Of a stretch of DNA of 64,000 bases, positions 32,167 through 43,800 are shown piece by piece. Every line of letters begins with the position of its first letter. The stretch's first letter is position 1. The DNA lies in contig JARGSG010000094.1 in the NCBI GenBank assembly GCA_030374805.1, positions 62,001-126,000 on the forward strand, read 5' to 3'. The position numbers and the translations under genes are program-made. This stretch comes from Gracilaria gracilis (lineage: Eukaryota > Rhodophyta > Florideophyceae > Gracilariales > Gracilariaceae). The notes under the pieces were generated by a model. It was not told where the DNA came from, did not search any database, and saw only the letters and a list, made by a program, of their open reading frames with translations.

Positions 32167-32887
32167 ACCCGAATGATTTCAGAGGCGAGCAATAACGGAA
32201 TGTCAACCAAAGGCTTGGCCCAGCTCGAACGTATCCTTGAAGAGTATCGCGATGTATTTCGTATTAAGCTCGGCTCCCACCCTCCTGTGAAGGTATCGCC
32301 GCTGGTAATCACGCCAGTTGAAAACGCTAAGCCATATCGCTCCCCACAGAGACGTTATGCGCCACAACAGCGAGACTTTATTATTCAAACTGTTCGTGAA
32401 CTTGAAGCCGTGGGTGCAATTTATATAATGCATCTGCTAAATGGACGTCGCTGGCGCTTGCGGTTCCCAAACCTGGTTCTACCAAACTAAGGTTCACCTT
32501 CGACCTTAGAGGACCAAATTCACGCACAATCCCCATTCAATCAGCGATGCCACATTTGGAATCAAATTTCCAGGACATCGATGGTAGCATTTGCTTTGCA
32601 AATATCGATCTCGCGCATGGATATTGACAAGTACCGCTACCTGCAGAATCGCACGAAATGATGGCCATCCAGACACCAATCGGTGTTTATTCTTCTCGTC
32701 GTCTCCCTCAAGGCGGTAGTGATTCAGGAAATCTTTTTCAAGCCGTGCTGGCACACAAATTTGACGGACATGTCAAAAAGATGCTGCAGTAGATTGCTGA
32801 TTTCCTTTTCTACGCCCGGGACGAGCATTAATTATTGGAGAACATCAACTCTTTCTTTCGCGTATGCCAAGACATCGGATTGAAGGT
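32167..32887 (+). pseudogene. Gypsy C reverse transcriptase, first part
   Basis: MISEASNNGMSTKGLAQLERIL and FRIKLGSHPPVKV lead into RT. A one-base loss near 32410 shifts the frame. The continued frame shows FDLRGPNSRTIPIQ and QGGSDSGN, with TGA (32625-32627), TAG (32790-32792) and TAA (32829-32831) as stops. It ends at GLKV, where D is inserted. Confidence 0.85.
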
Positions 32888-33151
32888 TGTGCGCTTGTGT
32901 GGTTGCAATGCGCAAAAGGGGTGCTGAGTGTTGAGGTTCGATGCCTCTGATTTTACTGAAGAGGTAGAGATGTGGTGTCTTAAGTACACCACTGCCAATG
33001 TTTTCTGCTTCAGAAAACTACTACGGTACACTAACTATGTAGGAGGTAATGCCACCCGAGCGTGGGTGCAGCAATCCTTGGTGGAGCTATGGTGCTGAAG
33101 TGGATGTCTATATCTACTTCAGTGCCGAAGTGGATGCCTTCATCCACTACA
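32888..33151 (-). repeat. 3' LTR of gypsy D
   Basis: 264 bp, TGTGCGCTTG to ATCCACTACA on the plus strand, identical by eye to 37951-38214. Confidence 0.96.
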
Positions 33152-33163
33152 CTTCCCTCCTTT
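33152..33163 (-). promoter_or_regulatory. Polypurine tract of gypsy D
   Basis: The minus strand reads AAAGGAGGGAAG directly before the 3' LTR, a canonical purine tract. It overlaps the stop codon of the gag-pol frame. Confidence 0.75.
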
Positions 33164-36100
33164 AAAGGCCAAGCGCAGCTTTTGCTTTCTTAGCCAGATC
33201 GGGGGATGTGGTTTTGCGACGAAGTAGTTTTTGCAGCATAACTGGAACGTCCTTGTAGATCTGTTTGAGAGGCTCCAAAGTGTCCTCTGCCTCATCAAGA
33301 CCTTTCCAGCGAACATGAACCAATAGGCCTTCCTCGCTTTCCACCAACTTAAGTAAACGTCCTACGGGCATACCGGTCTCAGATGAAAGAACGTGGGACA
33401 AAATGGCCTCTTTGTTCAAGGATTCGTCATGGTAAAACTTCAACCGAGAGCCATGTATGTCCTTGAGCGATCCGTTCCTGAGATCTTCGACTTGATAAAC
33501 GTAGTCCGAAAGTGCCTTAACAATTCGGCGTGGTCCTCTCCAACGTAACGCAAGCTTCTCACCGGCCGTGAAATCATCTCTTGCCACCAATACAAAATCC
33601 CCTTTCTCAAAATTTGCTAGAGTGCCCTTGGAAGCCCTTTCTCTCGACTTCTGTCTGTTGTTCTGTAGCGCATTGTGCACTAAAGGTTGTAACTCGGACA
33701 TCAACTTTTGCAGAGCGCCCATGTTGGTACAGCGCTCTAATCGTGCTGCGCGAATGTTAACAGGCTTCGCGGTAGATGTGCGCAGGAAGGTAGAGATAGG
33801 GGGAGTAGGTTTGAGACCCATGAAGGCGGTGATTGGTGCATTGTTGCTGCGGTGAGGAGACGGGGTGTTGTTCAAGATGCTCTGGATGATTGGAATGAGA
33901 TCGGGCCATTCTTTGAAATCCATTTGATACTCGGATGTCAACGACCGAAGTGTTCGGATGAGTTCTTTGCCAAGTCTTTCCACTGCCCCATTGCTCCATG
34001 GTGTGTAGGGGAGCGTGAAATGATGCGGTACGCGAAGATACTTCGTTATTTTCCTGATGGTCTCGTTCTTGAAGTGCGTTGGACCATCGGACATCAAGCC
34101 CTGCGGAACATTAAAGGCAGCGCACCAGTCTACGATAGAAAGCGCGGCGTTGTCCGATGTCGTTCCTGAGGTAGGAAAGAACCACTTGTAATCGGAATGA
34201 TCATCTCGAAGCATCAGGATGTATTTAGACCCTACATGACTTGGTCCAATTTCAATGTAGTCAAACTGGAGAAGGTCGTTTGGCTTTGACCCATGGAGTG
34301 CCGGACCAAAGGGCCTTGGAACTTTCTCACCTCCAGTGGTCGAAATACAGTGGATGCAGGCATCTACAAAATCCTTAATGTCTTTCGACAGTGTTGTCCA
34401 ATGATAGTTCTTGCTCAGAGCATTTGATGTAGTTTGCCTACCACGATGGCCGGCGGGACCAGTGTGGGCAATGATGCAGAGTCTCAGCTGAAGGTTCTCA
34501 GACTTTTCCGGGATCCAAATGGCTTCTGAAGAGGTTCTCCAGATTCCATTAAGACAATGTAGATCTAATGGGCGAACGTTGGAGTGTTGGTCTTGTTCCA
34601 GTGCTACTTCTTCTGCAGATGGCCAGCAGAATTCATCGGTGTTGGCGGTTGGCAGAATTGGAATCTGGAGTAACCTTCGGACAATTCTGGGTGCAGACCA
34701 ACGCGTTAACATGTCAGCCCACACATTGTCCAGTCCACTGATGTGGAAGCATGTGTACAAGTATACACTGAGACACACAGCCCAACGAAGAACCTTTCGT
34801 GTTGAGGATAGGCTGAGATCCGGGATGAGAGAGAGAGGGTCGAATATGAAAACGAGGTTGTTGTGGTCTGTGAAGAGGTCGAATCCTGCGGCGGTGGCAG
34901 CAAGCCAATGCATTCTCTCGACTGTAGCCATTATTGCGAAAGCCTCTTTCTCCAGAGTCGACCAAGCCAATTGAGTCGTGTTGAATCTTCCGGAACAAAA
35001 TGCAAGCGGGCTGTGCCTTTGCTCGGCGTGAGGGAGATGGAGGTCCTCTTTCGGTACTTGCGTAACGATACCAGACCAAGAGGTGTCAGATGCGTCTGTG
35101 TAAATGCATAGCCGCTGCCGCTCGTCGCGATGAGCGAGAGTAACCAGATTAGCGAGCGCCTTCTTGCACTGATCGAAAACAATGTTTTCTTTCTCATCCC
35201 ATCCCAGATCCTGCACTGATACGTTCGCTACAGCTCGTTTGGTGCGCTTACCAGCTACGGCATATACCCTTTCCAACATTTGGTGTAGGGGCTCAATGAG
35301 ATTCGTGAAGTTCGGTATGCCGGTTTTGACCCACTGCATGGCGCACACAAACTGTTGCAAATGGGCTCCAGTGGTTGGAGGTTCCATGGAAAGGAGGCCG
35401 TCAAGCTGTCGAGGGTCATGGCGTACTCCATCTGCGGATACAATTCGTCCACACCATTTAATGGTTTGAGCAAACAGGATACTCTTGCCTGGATGTAGTC
35501 GGATCGAATAACGTGCACAGGTTTCGAACAGCTTTCGAATTCCTTTCAGTAGTCCCTCCACAGTTCGATTGTGAAGCAGTATGTCATCCAGCCAATAGAG
35601 AATCTGCTGGAGGAGCTCCTTGGGGAACACTTCTGCCAGAATGGATTGTAGATGTGTCGTAGCGTTTGTTGTCCCGTGCAGAACTCTGGTTGGTGTGTAG
35701 ACGCCATCAGGCGTTATGAATGACTGGAGTTCCTGCGAGGCCTTATCCAAAGGGAACTGCCAGTACCCATGAGAGAGATCAAAAGTGGCGAAGAACTTGG
35801 ATCCAGCCAGCTTGAGTAGTTCCTGTTCAATATTCGGCATTGGAAACTGATGCTGGACTGTGAACTTGTTGATGGGCCGCAAGTCTACAGTGAATCGGAA
35901 ACGAGCTGGTCCAGGTTTGGGGACAAGAAGTGGTGCTGATGCCCATGGAGACGACGGATTGGGGTACACCATACCAGCTCGAACAAGATTTCCAACGAAC
36001 TTGTCAAGAAAATCCCGCTGGTCCTGCGAGTACTTACGCAGACGGACGCGAACTGGCTTGGCATCAGGTGTAACGGCAATCTTCAGTGGCTTGACTTGTG

Positions 36101-37898
36101 CTGGTGGTCCTGAGGAAAGCGAGGTTCTGAAGATGTTGATATGTTCATGTGCCATTTCGCTGAGAAGGTTCGCCTTGGTTTTCTCCAGTCCATTTCCAAC
36201 TGCCACTTGCAACATGTCTTCTACTGCTTTGTGGATGCTCTCATGCTGCTCACTGTCAACTGTGTCAAGAAGAGCTGGGTCTGGAAATGGGTCTTCAACC
36301 CGTCGCTGGGCATAGTAGTTCACCCTTGGACGGTCGGGCGCAACTGTAGTTGACTCGGATGTTGTACTAGAGCAGTTTAGGCGTGCAATCATGAGACGGC
36401 TGACGTACCCACCTGCCGAAGTGGATGTGGGGTTGCCGACTTGTGAGCAGTCTGCCCCATTCAACGCGAAGCGGTTTCTGTCCAGCAGAGTATGAGTGTC
36501 TACACGCAAATGCTGCAGTACGGGTCTGCCGATGAGTAGATTCTCACAAGCCAGATCGTTATCAGCAACCAAAAATGAGATCTTCATGAGTGCCAAGTTT
36601 CCAGATGCCAGGTGTAGAATGGTGCGCGGTACTGTCCATGTGCGTGAAAAAGAGAAACTCTCTGCTTCTGCCTGATTATCCTTCCTTAGTGCCACAGCCA
36701 ACGTGACCTTCTTGATAGCGGAAATCTTCCCGATACCTTGCAAGGCAGCTGACTCTGCGAGTGTAGGTGACACAATGCTGTCGTCACTGCCATCATCACA
36801 GCGACCGGAAGTCTCGACGGAAGTCATGCCATCGGAAACAGTAACAGAACAGCTTGCGTCTGTAGAGTACTGGGCAGGTTTCACACGTCCCACACTACCT
36901 GGCTTCGCTTTGACTTTGTGAGACCTTGTGTTCTTGGCAGGTCCATCCGCTGCCTTCTTGGCTGAAAGATGAGCTTTCAGAGCTTCCTTCTCGACAGCGG
37001 TGGCCTTCGTACAATCATCAATCCAATGCCGTTCACCTTCACGCTGGCATGGTTCGTGCGGACAGAACGGGGGAAGTCGTTTGGATTTCTGGCTTGCGCG
37101 CTTCTGCTCTGTTGAAGAGCTTGGGGGGGCTGGTGACTCGCTACTCGTGGCAAAACTTACAAAGTTTCCTTTGCGGGGTTTTGAAACTCGCGTTCTAGAG
37201 GGTGGACCATTGTCTACGATCTGAAATGCTTCGGACACAGACATTGCGTGTTTCATAAAACCTTTGAAGTCCTTCTTCAGAGGTGAATACACCAGTTCCA
37301 GGTCTGTTTCGAGACGTTGTTGCAATGTTCTGGGACGGATAGTAGCTACAATGTGCTTGACTGATAATTTAGGATGGTCATTCATTACCCAAATGAGCCC
37401 ATTCCTACGCAGCGTAGACACATACGACGTGAAAAGCCTCTTCATTCGCGAGCGGGAGGAGCTGTCAGACATGTCCATCGAAAGTTCACGTTTGATTATA
37501 GCATTAATTTCTGTCACCGTCATAGTGTCTTTTTCTTCCTCGGCTTCGGTTTCCAAATACCTACGAAGTTTGGCATCCGTAAGGTCCTCGGACATCTTGA
37601 CCGTAGGAATGTATTCCAAATCAATACAGGACTGAAGCCATTCAGAGTCTACACAGAAGCAAATACTGACCGGACGGACAGGCTCGGTGGTGGTCGAGTC
37701 AATGACCGAAAGCTGTAGCGCTCGTTCCATGACTTCCTTCGAATACTGGTCGTACTGACGTAGAAATATCCGAATTGACCTTGGATTGGTGTTAGAGAGT
37801 CTTGGGTGGTCCACGGAAAAGGCTACGGACGATGGTTGCTGAAGAAGATATTCCATTTCTTCTCCAGACTGAGCGGTGGGCGTCGAAGCGGACGCCAT
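33162..37898 (-). CDS. Gypsy D gag-pol polyprotein
   Basis: 1,578 residues in one frame, so gag and pol are made as a single chain. Order: gag (1-270); zinc knuckle with Cys279, Cys284, His291, Cys296; protease near 368 with the unusual CDDGSDDSIVS (DDG in place of DSG/DTG); reverse transcriptase with FTVDLRPINKF, FDLSHGYWQFPL and YWLDD near 768; RNase H with IYTDASDTSW near 932; integrase with RDDHSDYKWF near 1229, SDGPTHFKN and NGAVERLGK near 1304; chromodomain-like end (LLVHVRWKGLDEAEDTLEP, about 1516-1560). ATG at 37898 lies 52 bases inside the 5' LTR. All catalytic positions of RT and integrase are present. It is more distant from B, C and E than those are from each other. Confidence 0.93.
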   Translation of the reverse strand: MASASTPTAQSGEEMEYLLQQPSSVAFSVDHPRLSNTNPRSIRIFLRQYDQYSKEVMERALQLSVIDSTTTEPVRPVSICFCVDSEWLQSCIDLEYIPTVKMSEDLTDAKLRRYLETEAEEEKDTMTVTEINAIIKRELSMDMSDSSSRSRMKRLFTSYVSTLRRNGLIWVMNDHPKLSVKHIVATIRPRTLQQRLETDLELVYSPLKKDFKGFMKHAMSVSEAFQIVDNGPPSRTRVSKPRKGNFVSFATSSESPAPPSSSTEQKRASQKSKRLPPFCPHEPCQREGERHWIDDCTKATAVEKEALKAHLSAKKAADGPAKNTRSHKVKAKPGSVGRVKPAQYSTDASCSVTVSDGMTSVETSGRCDDGSDDSIVSPTLAESAALQGIGKISAIKKVTLAVALRKDNQAEAESFSFSRTWTVPRTILHLASGNLALMKISFLVADNDLACENLLIGRPVLQHLRVDTHTLLDRNRFALNGADCSQVGNPTSTSAGGYVSRLMIARLNCSSTTSESTTVAPDRPRVNYYAQRRVEDPFPDPALLDTVDSEQHESIHKAVEDMLQVAVGNGLEKTKANLLSEMAHEHINIFRTSLSSGPPAQVKPLKIAVTPDAKPVRVRLRKYSQDQRDFLDKFVGNLVRAGMVYPNPSSPWASAPLLVPKPGPARFRFTVDLRPINKFTVQHQFPMPNIEQELLKLAGSKFFATFDLSHGYWQFPLDKASQELQSFITPDGVYTPTRVLHGTTNATTHLQSILAEVFPKELLQQILYWLDDILLHNRTVEGLLKGIRKLFETCARYSIRLHPGKSILFAQTIKWCGRIVSADGVRHDPRQLDGLLSMEPPTTGAHLQQFVCAMQWVKTGIPNFTNLIEPLHQMLERVYAVAGKRTKRAVANVSVQDLGWDEKENIVFDQCKKALANLVTLAHRDERQRLCIYTDASDTSWSGIVTQVPKEDLHLPHAEQRHSPLAFCSGRFNTTQLAWSTLEKEAFAIMATVERMHWLAATAAGFDLFTDHNNLVFIFDPLSLIPDLSLSSTRKVLRWAVCLSVYLYTCFHISGLDNVWADMLTRWSAPRIVRRLLQIPILPTANTDEFCWPSAEEVALEQDQHSNVRPLDLHCLNGIWRTSSEAIWIPEKSENLQLRLCIIAHTGPAGHRGRQTTSNALSKNYHWTTLSKDIKDFVDACIHCISTTGGEKVPRPFGPALHGSKPNDLLQFDYIEIGPSHVGSKYILMLRDDHSDYKWFFPTSGTTSDNAALSIVDWCAAFNVPQGLMSDGPTHFKNETIRKITKYLRVPHHFTLPYTPWSNGAVERLGKELIRTLRSLTSEYQMDFKEWPDLIPIIQSILNNTPSPHRSNNAPITAFMGLKPTPPISTFLRTSTAKPVNIRAARLERCTNMGALQKLMSELQPLVHNALQNNRQKSRERASKGTLANFEKGDFVLVARDDFTAGEKLALRWRGPRRIVKALSDYVYQVEDLRNGSLKDIHGSRLKFYHDESLNKEAILSHVLSSETGMPVGRLLKLVESEEGLLVHVRWKGLDEAEDTLEPLKQIYKDVPVMLQKLLRRKTTSPDLAKKAKAALGL

Positions 37899-37950
37899 TG
37901 TGGTGATCGAACAAGCGAAACGCGATACAACCAGTATCGGCAGTGATCAC

Positions 37951-38214
37951 TGTGCGCTTGTGTGGTTGCAATGCGCAAAAGGGGTGCTGAGTGTTGAGGT
38001 TCGATGCCTCTGATTTTACTGAAGAGGTAGAGATGTGGTGTCTTAAGTACACCACTGCCAATGTTTTCTGCTTCAGAAAACTACTACGGTACACTAACTA
38101 TGTAGGAGGTAATGCCACCCGAGCGTGGGTGCAGCAATCCTTGGTGGAGCTATGGTGCTGAAGTGGATGTCTATATCTACTTCAGTGCCGAAGTGGATGC
38201 CTTCATCCACTACA
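37951..38214 (-). repeat. 5' LTR of gypsy D
   Basis: 264 bp, direct partner of 32888-33151. The minus strand after it reads GTGATCACTGCCG; a TGG occurs about 17 bases in, so the primer site is uncertain. Confidence 0.96.
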
Positions 38215-40103
38215 AAGGTACACGCAGAGAAGACCCATCTTTTTTCGCATCGAGTTCAGTTATGTGGACGGATAATAACACCTGAAGGTGTCCAGTACCA
38301 CCCTCATCATTTCGAATCAATTGTTTCCATGAAGATGCCTTCAAAGGCAAGTGAACTACAACAATTTGTCTGTGCCACAAATTGGATGCGCAACTCGATT
38401 CCTGCCTATTCGGAAAGAATTGCGCCTCTACATCAACTTCTGGAAACTTGCTACACGCAAGTAGGAAAGCGAACGAAACGATTTCTTCGCAATCTTTCAC
38501 TGGACACCTCATGGGGCGCAGACTATGATGCAGCTTTCACTGAAATAAAAAAACAATTAGCTGTTTCAGTGAAGCTTGCTCACCCGAAGTCAGATCATCA
38601 GATGTGCCTTTTTACAGACGCATCTGACACCCATTGGGCAGCTGTCCTTACTCAGATACCAATGTCAGACCGCCGTAAACCAGTGGAAGAGCAGCAACAC
38701 GAAGCACTGTGTTTTCTTTCTGGATCGTTTTCAGGATCTGCAGCCAACTGGTCGGTACCAGAAAAAGAAGGTTTTGCAATTGTGGAGTCTATGTGCCGTC
38801 TTGACTACCTCATCTTTGGCCACGAAGTAAACATCTTCACCGACCATGCCTATTTGGTGTATCTGTACGATCCATATGGCAGAAAGCCTGGAATTTCGAA
38901 GCAAACTGCCAGCAAACTGATGTGATGGGCGCTTAACTTAAGCGCATTTCGTTATGTGGTGGAGCATTTACCCGGAGAGCAAAACGTATGGGCGGGTATG
39001 TTAACCAGATGGGCTGTGAACCCAACTCGTATCGTGCACTCGAGCAAGGTTATCAGAGTAAAAGCTATTATGATAGCAACCATTAGCCCAAGCACTGATG
39101 CAAAGATGGACTGGCCGAACATTACCGACATCAAAATCGCCCAGGCAGCTACAGAAGAACTACCACCAAAGAATTTCACTAGCACCGAGAACGGTATTCG
39201 AAATGACAGAAATGTATTCTGGATCCTTTCGGACAATGAAACGTTGAAGCTACGCATCGCGATCGCGGCACACACAGGGCATGGCGCCCATAGAATTGCA
39301 AGTGTGACTCTGGCAACAGTGAAAGCTTTTTTCTTCTGGAAGCAGATGGATTCTGAGCTAAAGTCTTTCGTACATAGCTGCCTTCACTGCCTGTGCACGG
39401 AACCAGGAAAGATTGTCCCTAGACCTCTGGGCCATGCCTTGCATGCAGAGGAGCCAAATAAGCTACTGCACTTCGATTTCTGCTATATTACACCTGGAGA
39501 AGTTGGTTATCTATATGTTCTTGTACTTAAAGATGACCACAGTGGATATGTTTGGTTACTGCCAAGTAAGGAAACCACTGCAGAGGTAGTTGCTGGGGCG
39601 CTCATCAACTGGCTGACTTCCTTTGGAGTCGTGAATGATTGGGTGTCTGATAGGGGATCCCATTTCAGAAACGAAGTCGTTCGATTAATGAGGGAGAGAA
39701 CTGGTTCCTCGCATCATTTTACGCTTGCATGCTGTCCATGGTCGAATGAAACAGTAGAGGTTGTCAACAGGGAACTTCTCAGAGCTGTCAGAGCGTTGTT
39801 GTCCGAGTATCAATTACCGAACTGTTGGCCGATTGTAATGCCAGTCGTGCTGTCAACTTTGAACAATTCGTTGCTCGCACGACTCGGGAATCGCCTTCCT
39901 TTGACAGTATTCACAGGACACAAACAGGACATTTCGTTAGCTGTTATCACAAGAAAAGTAGGAGAGAAGCTTCAGGTTCTCGGGTTGAAACAAATTCGAG
40001 AAACGCAGTTGAAGAAGATTCAGGAAACACAGAACTCTTTGAATGAAATGCACCACAAAGATGTAGCAGTTCGATCGTCACGGAAACGAGCACAGGCTGT
40101 TGC
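38215..40103 (+). pseudogene. Gypsy C pol: RT end, RNase H, integrase
   Basis: Resumes after D with HAEKTHLFSHRVQLCGRIITPEGVQ (RT), MCLFTDASDTHWAAVL (RNase H) and a TGA at 38923-38925 in place of Arg. Then come integrase with CLHCLCTEPGK, LVLKDDHSGYVWLL, VSDRGSHFRNEVV and WSNETVEVVNRELL, where Gly of the usual NGT is Glu. It is cut at 40103 by B after KRAQAV. Confidence 0.88.
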
Positions 40104-40474
40104 TGATGATGAGTGGTTGGCTTGCAGGATTCGTCCTGGAGCTTGAGTACTTCTGTTGCGCTGGGTTCGGGCTTGGAGGGCACAAGAGAATGGGCACACC
40201 CACTGGTTGTCACCTGTCCGACGTGGGTTGCCTCCACTGTGTCGGAGGCTTTTATGGTGCCCATCTGCCGAGCCAGTTGCTTGCTGACTCAGCAGAAAAT
40301 GTAGACATCAGTCATCTACCTGCCTACACTAACGATAGAATTAAACTTAGTTTAGCTAGAACTACCAACGATATATCAGTCTGATGTTTGATAAGTATGA
40401 AAGCATATGTAGCACGCTCTGTAGCCCGCATTTGCGTGACATACGCACCAGCAAGGCTGTAGTACCTATATGCG
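40104..40474 (-). repeat. 3' LTR of gypsy B, first part (split by A)
   Basis: 371 bp starting TGATGATGAG, continued at 46458-46490. On the minus strand it carries ATAAAA and the hairpin GCCTCC/GGAGGC (40249-40230). Confidence 0.93.
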
Positions 40475-40610
40475 TGAAATGGGTTGACGCTTGACCCCCA
40501 GGAGGAGTTGAGCACTCGCCGTCGCCGGCCGTCCTTTATTTTGCACGCAGAGTGGAACGTGTGGACACTATGGCACGTTCCACTTTGTGGCCAGGACTAC
40601 GTCACTCACA
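40475..40610 (-). repeat. 3' LTR of copia A
   Basis: 136 bp, TGAAATGGG to CACTCACA on the plus strand. It contains a perfect 10-bp inverted repeat GTGGAACGTG/CACGTTCCAC (40552-40561, 40574-40583) and, on the minus strand, AATAAAGG after it. The minus-strand GCGAGGGACGG beside it (40611-40621) is the likely purine tract. Confidence 0.95.
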
Positions 40611-40859
40611 CCGTCCCTCGCAAACATGCTCGTAGAGCGATGAATTGCGCATAAACTATTCTACACTATAAACCGAAGGTGGCTGCCGTTAGAAACCTTT
40701 GCCGCAGTAAAACCCAGTAGGAAAAAATCTGCGTGTCTAAGGAAAAGGTATAGCACCATACAAATTCCCACTCGAAAGACATCTATGATCACCAATACAA
40801 AAGACAAAGCAAAAAAACGTAGAGGTTAAATAAGTTAGTAATCAAACAAATTTCAAGCG

Positions 40860-43800
40860 CTACGCAAACAGCCCGCAAAGCAGCTTGAGACTTTCTAGTG
40901 CATCATGCCTCAAAGACTTCGTCAAGATGTCGGCAGGTTGTACCTCGGTGGGAATCCCCTCCACTCTCACAATCTTATCTTTCACAAGCTCTTTAACATG
41001 GTGATACTTCAAACCGATATGCTTGTTCCTTTCCGAAGTCTTAGCATTCTTGGCGATAGACAGTGCCGTTGAACTGTCCGTGAAGATATTGATCGGGTAC
41101 ATACTAGGTTCTTCATTTGTAAGAACTTCGTCATTGCAAAGTTCCCAAAAGAGCCTACGCATCCATGTCAAGGCCTTTCCGCCATATGACAGTGCGATGT
41201 ATTCTGCCTCGCCAGACGACAACGCAATGAGCGTTTGTTTCTTTGTCGTCCACATAACCGGCGCTTCATTCATCTTTATCAACAGTCCCGTCGTCGATTT
41301 TCTGGTATCACGGCATCCAGCCCAGTCTGCATCACAGTATGCTTCCATTGGTGCTGAATTGTTCGAAGGGAAAAATAGTCCAAGGCCCTTCGTACCATTC
41401 AAATATCTTATTACTCTCTTCGCAAGTCCCATGTGCCTCATGCAGGGGTCATGTACTTGCCTTGCCAGCATTGAGGCCGCAAACATTATATCCAGTCTAG
41501 AGGATACGGCGAGGTACATCAAATGTCCTACCAGCTTACGGTAGCGACCGTGAAGCGCCGATGAGAGCTGTTGCTCATCATCACCTCGACTCGTGATGTC
41601 GCAAAGGGAAGGCAACGGCGTCCGCGATGGGTTGGAGTTCCACAGCCCATATTCTCTCAACATCTTATCGATGTATCTTGTTTGGCGGACCTTGATTCCA
41701 TTCCTATCCCGTTCTAGGTCCATTCCAATGAAAGACTTTGCTTCACCAAGAAACTTCACCTGGAAGAGTTTCTGCATCTCGACCTTAAAGTCTTTGAGGA
41801 GGGAATAAGAATTGGATAGCATAAGGATGTCATCAACAACAACAACGAGGTTCAGTATAGCACTCCTGGATTTGTACAAGTATAGGCGACTATCCGTACT
41901 TGATTGATTGAAACCGTGACGTATTAGCTCGTCGTGAAGTAGGGAGCCCCAAATTTGTCCCGCCTGTCGTGCCCCGTAGATTGATTTCTTAAGTAGGCAG
42001 ACCTTGCCAGCGACGTAGGAGGATCCAGAGGAGTTCTGGGGTTGTTCCATTAAGAGAGGCTCCTCGAGGTCTCCGTATAAGTAGGCGTTACTGATGTCCA
42101 TGGTTTCCATTATTAGGCCCTGAGCCGCTGCCTTGGCGATGGCGAGGCGAATAGTCTCAAGCCGTGCCACTGGCGCGTACAGATTGTCCGGGTCGAAGTC
42201 CAAGTAAGGACGTTGCTTGTCGCCCCGGATTACGCAGCGTGCTTTGGCAAGAACCTTAGGAGGATCAGCGCTTACATGTTTGACGGTGAAGGTCCATAAG
42301 AATGGGAGCGGTTTCATTCCAGGCTTCCTGTCCACCAGCTCCCATGTGTTCCTGCTAACGAGTGCGTCAAATTCTCTGTCTATCGCTTCAGCCCATTCGG
42401 GGAGAAGTCTAGCTTCTTCGAATCTTATGTGTGCTTTGCCCGCTTCTCCGAGATCTTGGAAACGCGACTGAGTGACCATGCAGTGAGCCAGGGATGCATC
42501 CATATGTTCTTCATCCTCTTCCTCCATCTCGTTCTCGGCCTCGATCCGTCGGAGAGAGGAGAAGTCGATGAGTTCGCTTAATGAAGGTAGAGATTCCTTC
42601 GCCACCTTAAAATCCCTGTCTCGGCACTTGATTACTTTCCGGATTGAAGGAATATATATTCTTAGTAAGGTGCGAGGGCTTTGCATGCCTACGAAGTGAC
42701 CAGGGAGGGCGCGAGGAAGTAACTTCTTGTTTGCGACTGTGTCCGATCTGTAGATGAATGCGTGTCCTGGTTGCCCAAACTTCAGGATATTCGTGAAGTC
42801 TGGCTTCTTACCAAACCAGAGGGTGTAAGGTATCTTCATATCTACGCGAGAGTTCGGCAGGCGGTTCCTCAGATAGTTGGCGTGAGATACGGCTTCTTCC
42901 CAGAGTTGTAGGGGAAGCTGGGAAGCTTGCAGAAAGGTCCGTGCCATCTTCCACAAGTCTTGAATGATCTTTTCGGCTACGCCATTTGATTGATGAGCGT
43001 ACGGTGGTGCGTACTCGAGAATCATACCGCTTTCCATTGCGTACGTGACGAAGTCGTCCGATCTGTTCTCACCCGCCCCGTCAAGGCGAACGCGGTACAC
43101 TCTGTTGGGAGAGAGTTCATTCTCCGCGCGAGCCTTGTACCATCGGATCGACTGGAAGAACTGAGACTTTTTGTCTAGGAAGTAAACTGAGCAAGCTCTT
43201 GTGTTGTCGTCGATGAGTACCTGGATGTACGTTGACCCTTGTAGTGATAGAGGGCTGATGGGGCCGGTGATATCGGTATGAGTGAGTTCCAATGGTTTAG
43301 AGGCAACCGATGTGGAGTGTTGTAGTGGTGCACGTTTGCTTCCAGCGTGTATGCAAGGTGTGCAGTGTACGTTAGCGATTTCCGATGAGGAAAGTGGTGG
43401 AACTCCGTCGCATTGATCCACGCATGCCAGGAGCCTTTCTCTTCCGGGATGTCCTAGTTTCTCGTGCCAGTCTTTGGCTGTGTTTCCTGGGGATAGCATG
43501 GCGCCTTGTGCTCGAGGGGAAGGTACCGGATTTGGTAGAGGGTATAGGCCGTCTCTGGGGAAAGACCTGTACAATGTTTGCCCAGAGGACAGATCCTTGA
43601 GATCGAATCCCGTTAGTCCTTGCTCGTTTGATAACTCGACGCGGACGTGTTGCGAGAGAACTGAGAGTGAAACTAGGTTAGAGTCGAAAGACGGAGTGTG
43701 TTTCGCGGGTAGTATAAGACCTTCTCCGATGGGCAGTTTGATGGTGCCATGGGCGATGATATCTGAAGATGTATCGCATGTGCGCACGGTTTGGCGTCGT

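Larger units (their letters stand above)
32888..38214 (-). mobile_element. Ty3/gypsy element D, intact and young
   Basis: 5,327 bp with 264-bp LTRs (32888-33151, 37951-38214) that I read as identical, and a perfect AAGGT duplication (32883-32887, 38215-38219). One uninterrupted 1,578-codon gag-pol occupies the interior on the minus strand. Inserted into C RT between Val and His codons. Confidence 0.96.

Noticed and set aside
32625-38925. Repeat-induced point mutation in element C
   Set aside because: Three of the four listed pol stops are G:C-to-A:T changes (TGG to TGA, TGG to TAG, CGA to TGA), but four events are too few and the neighbouring young elements show none.
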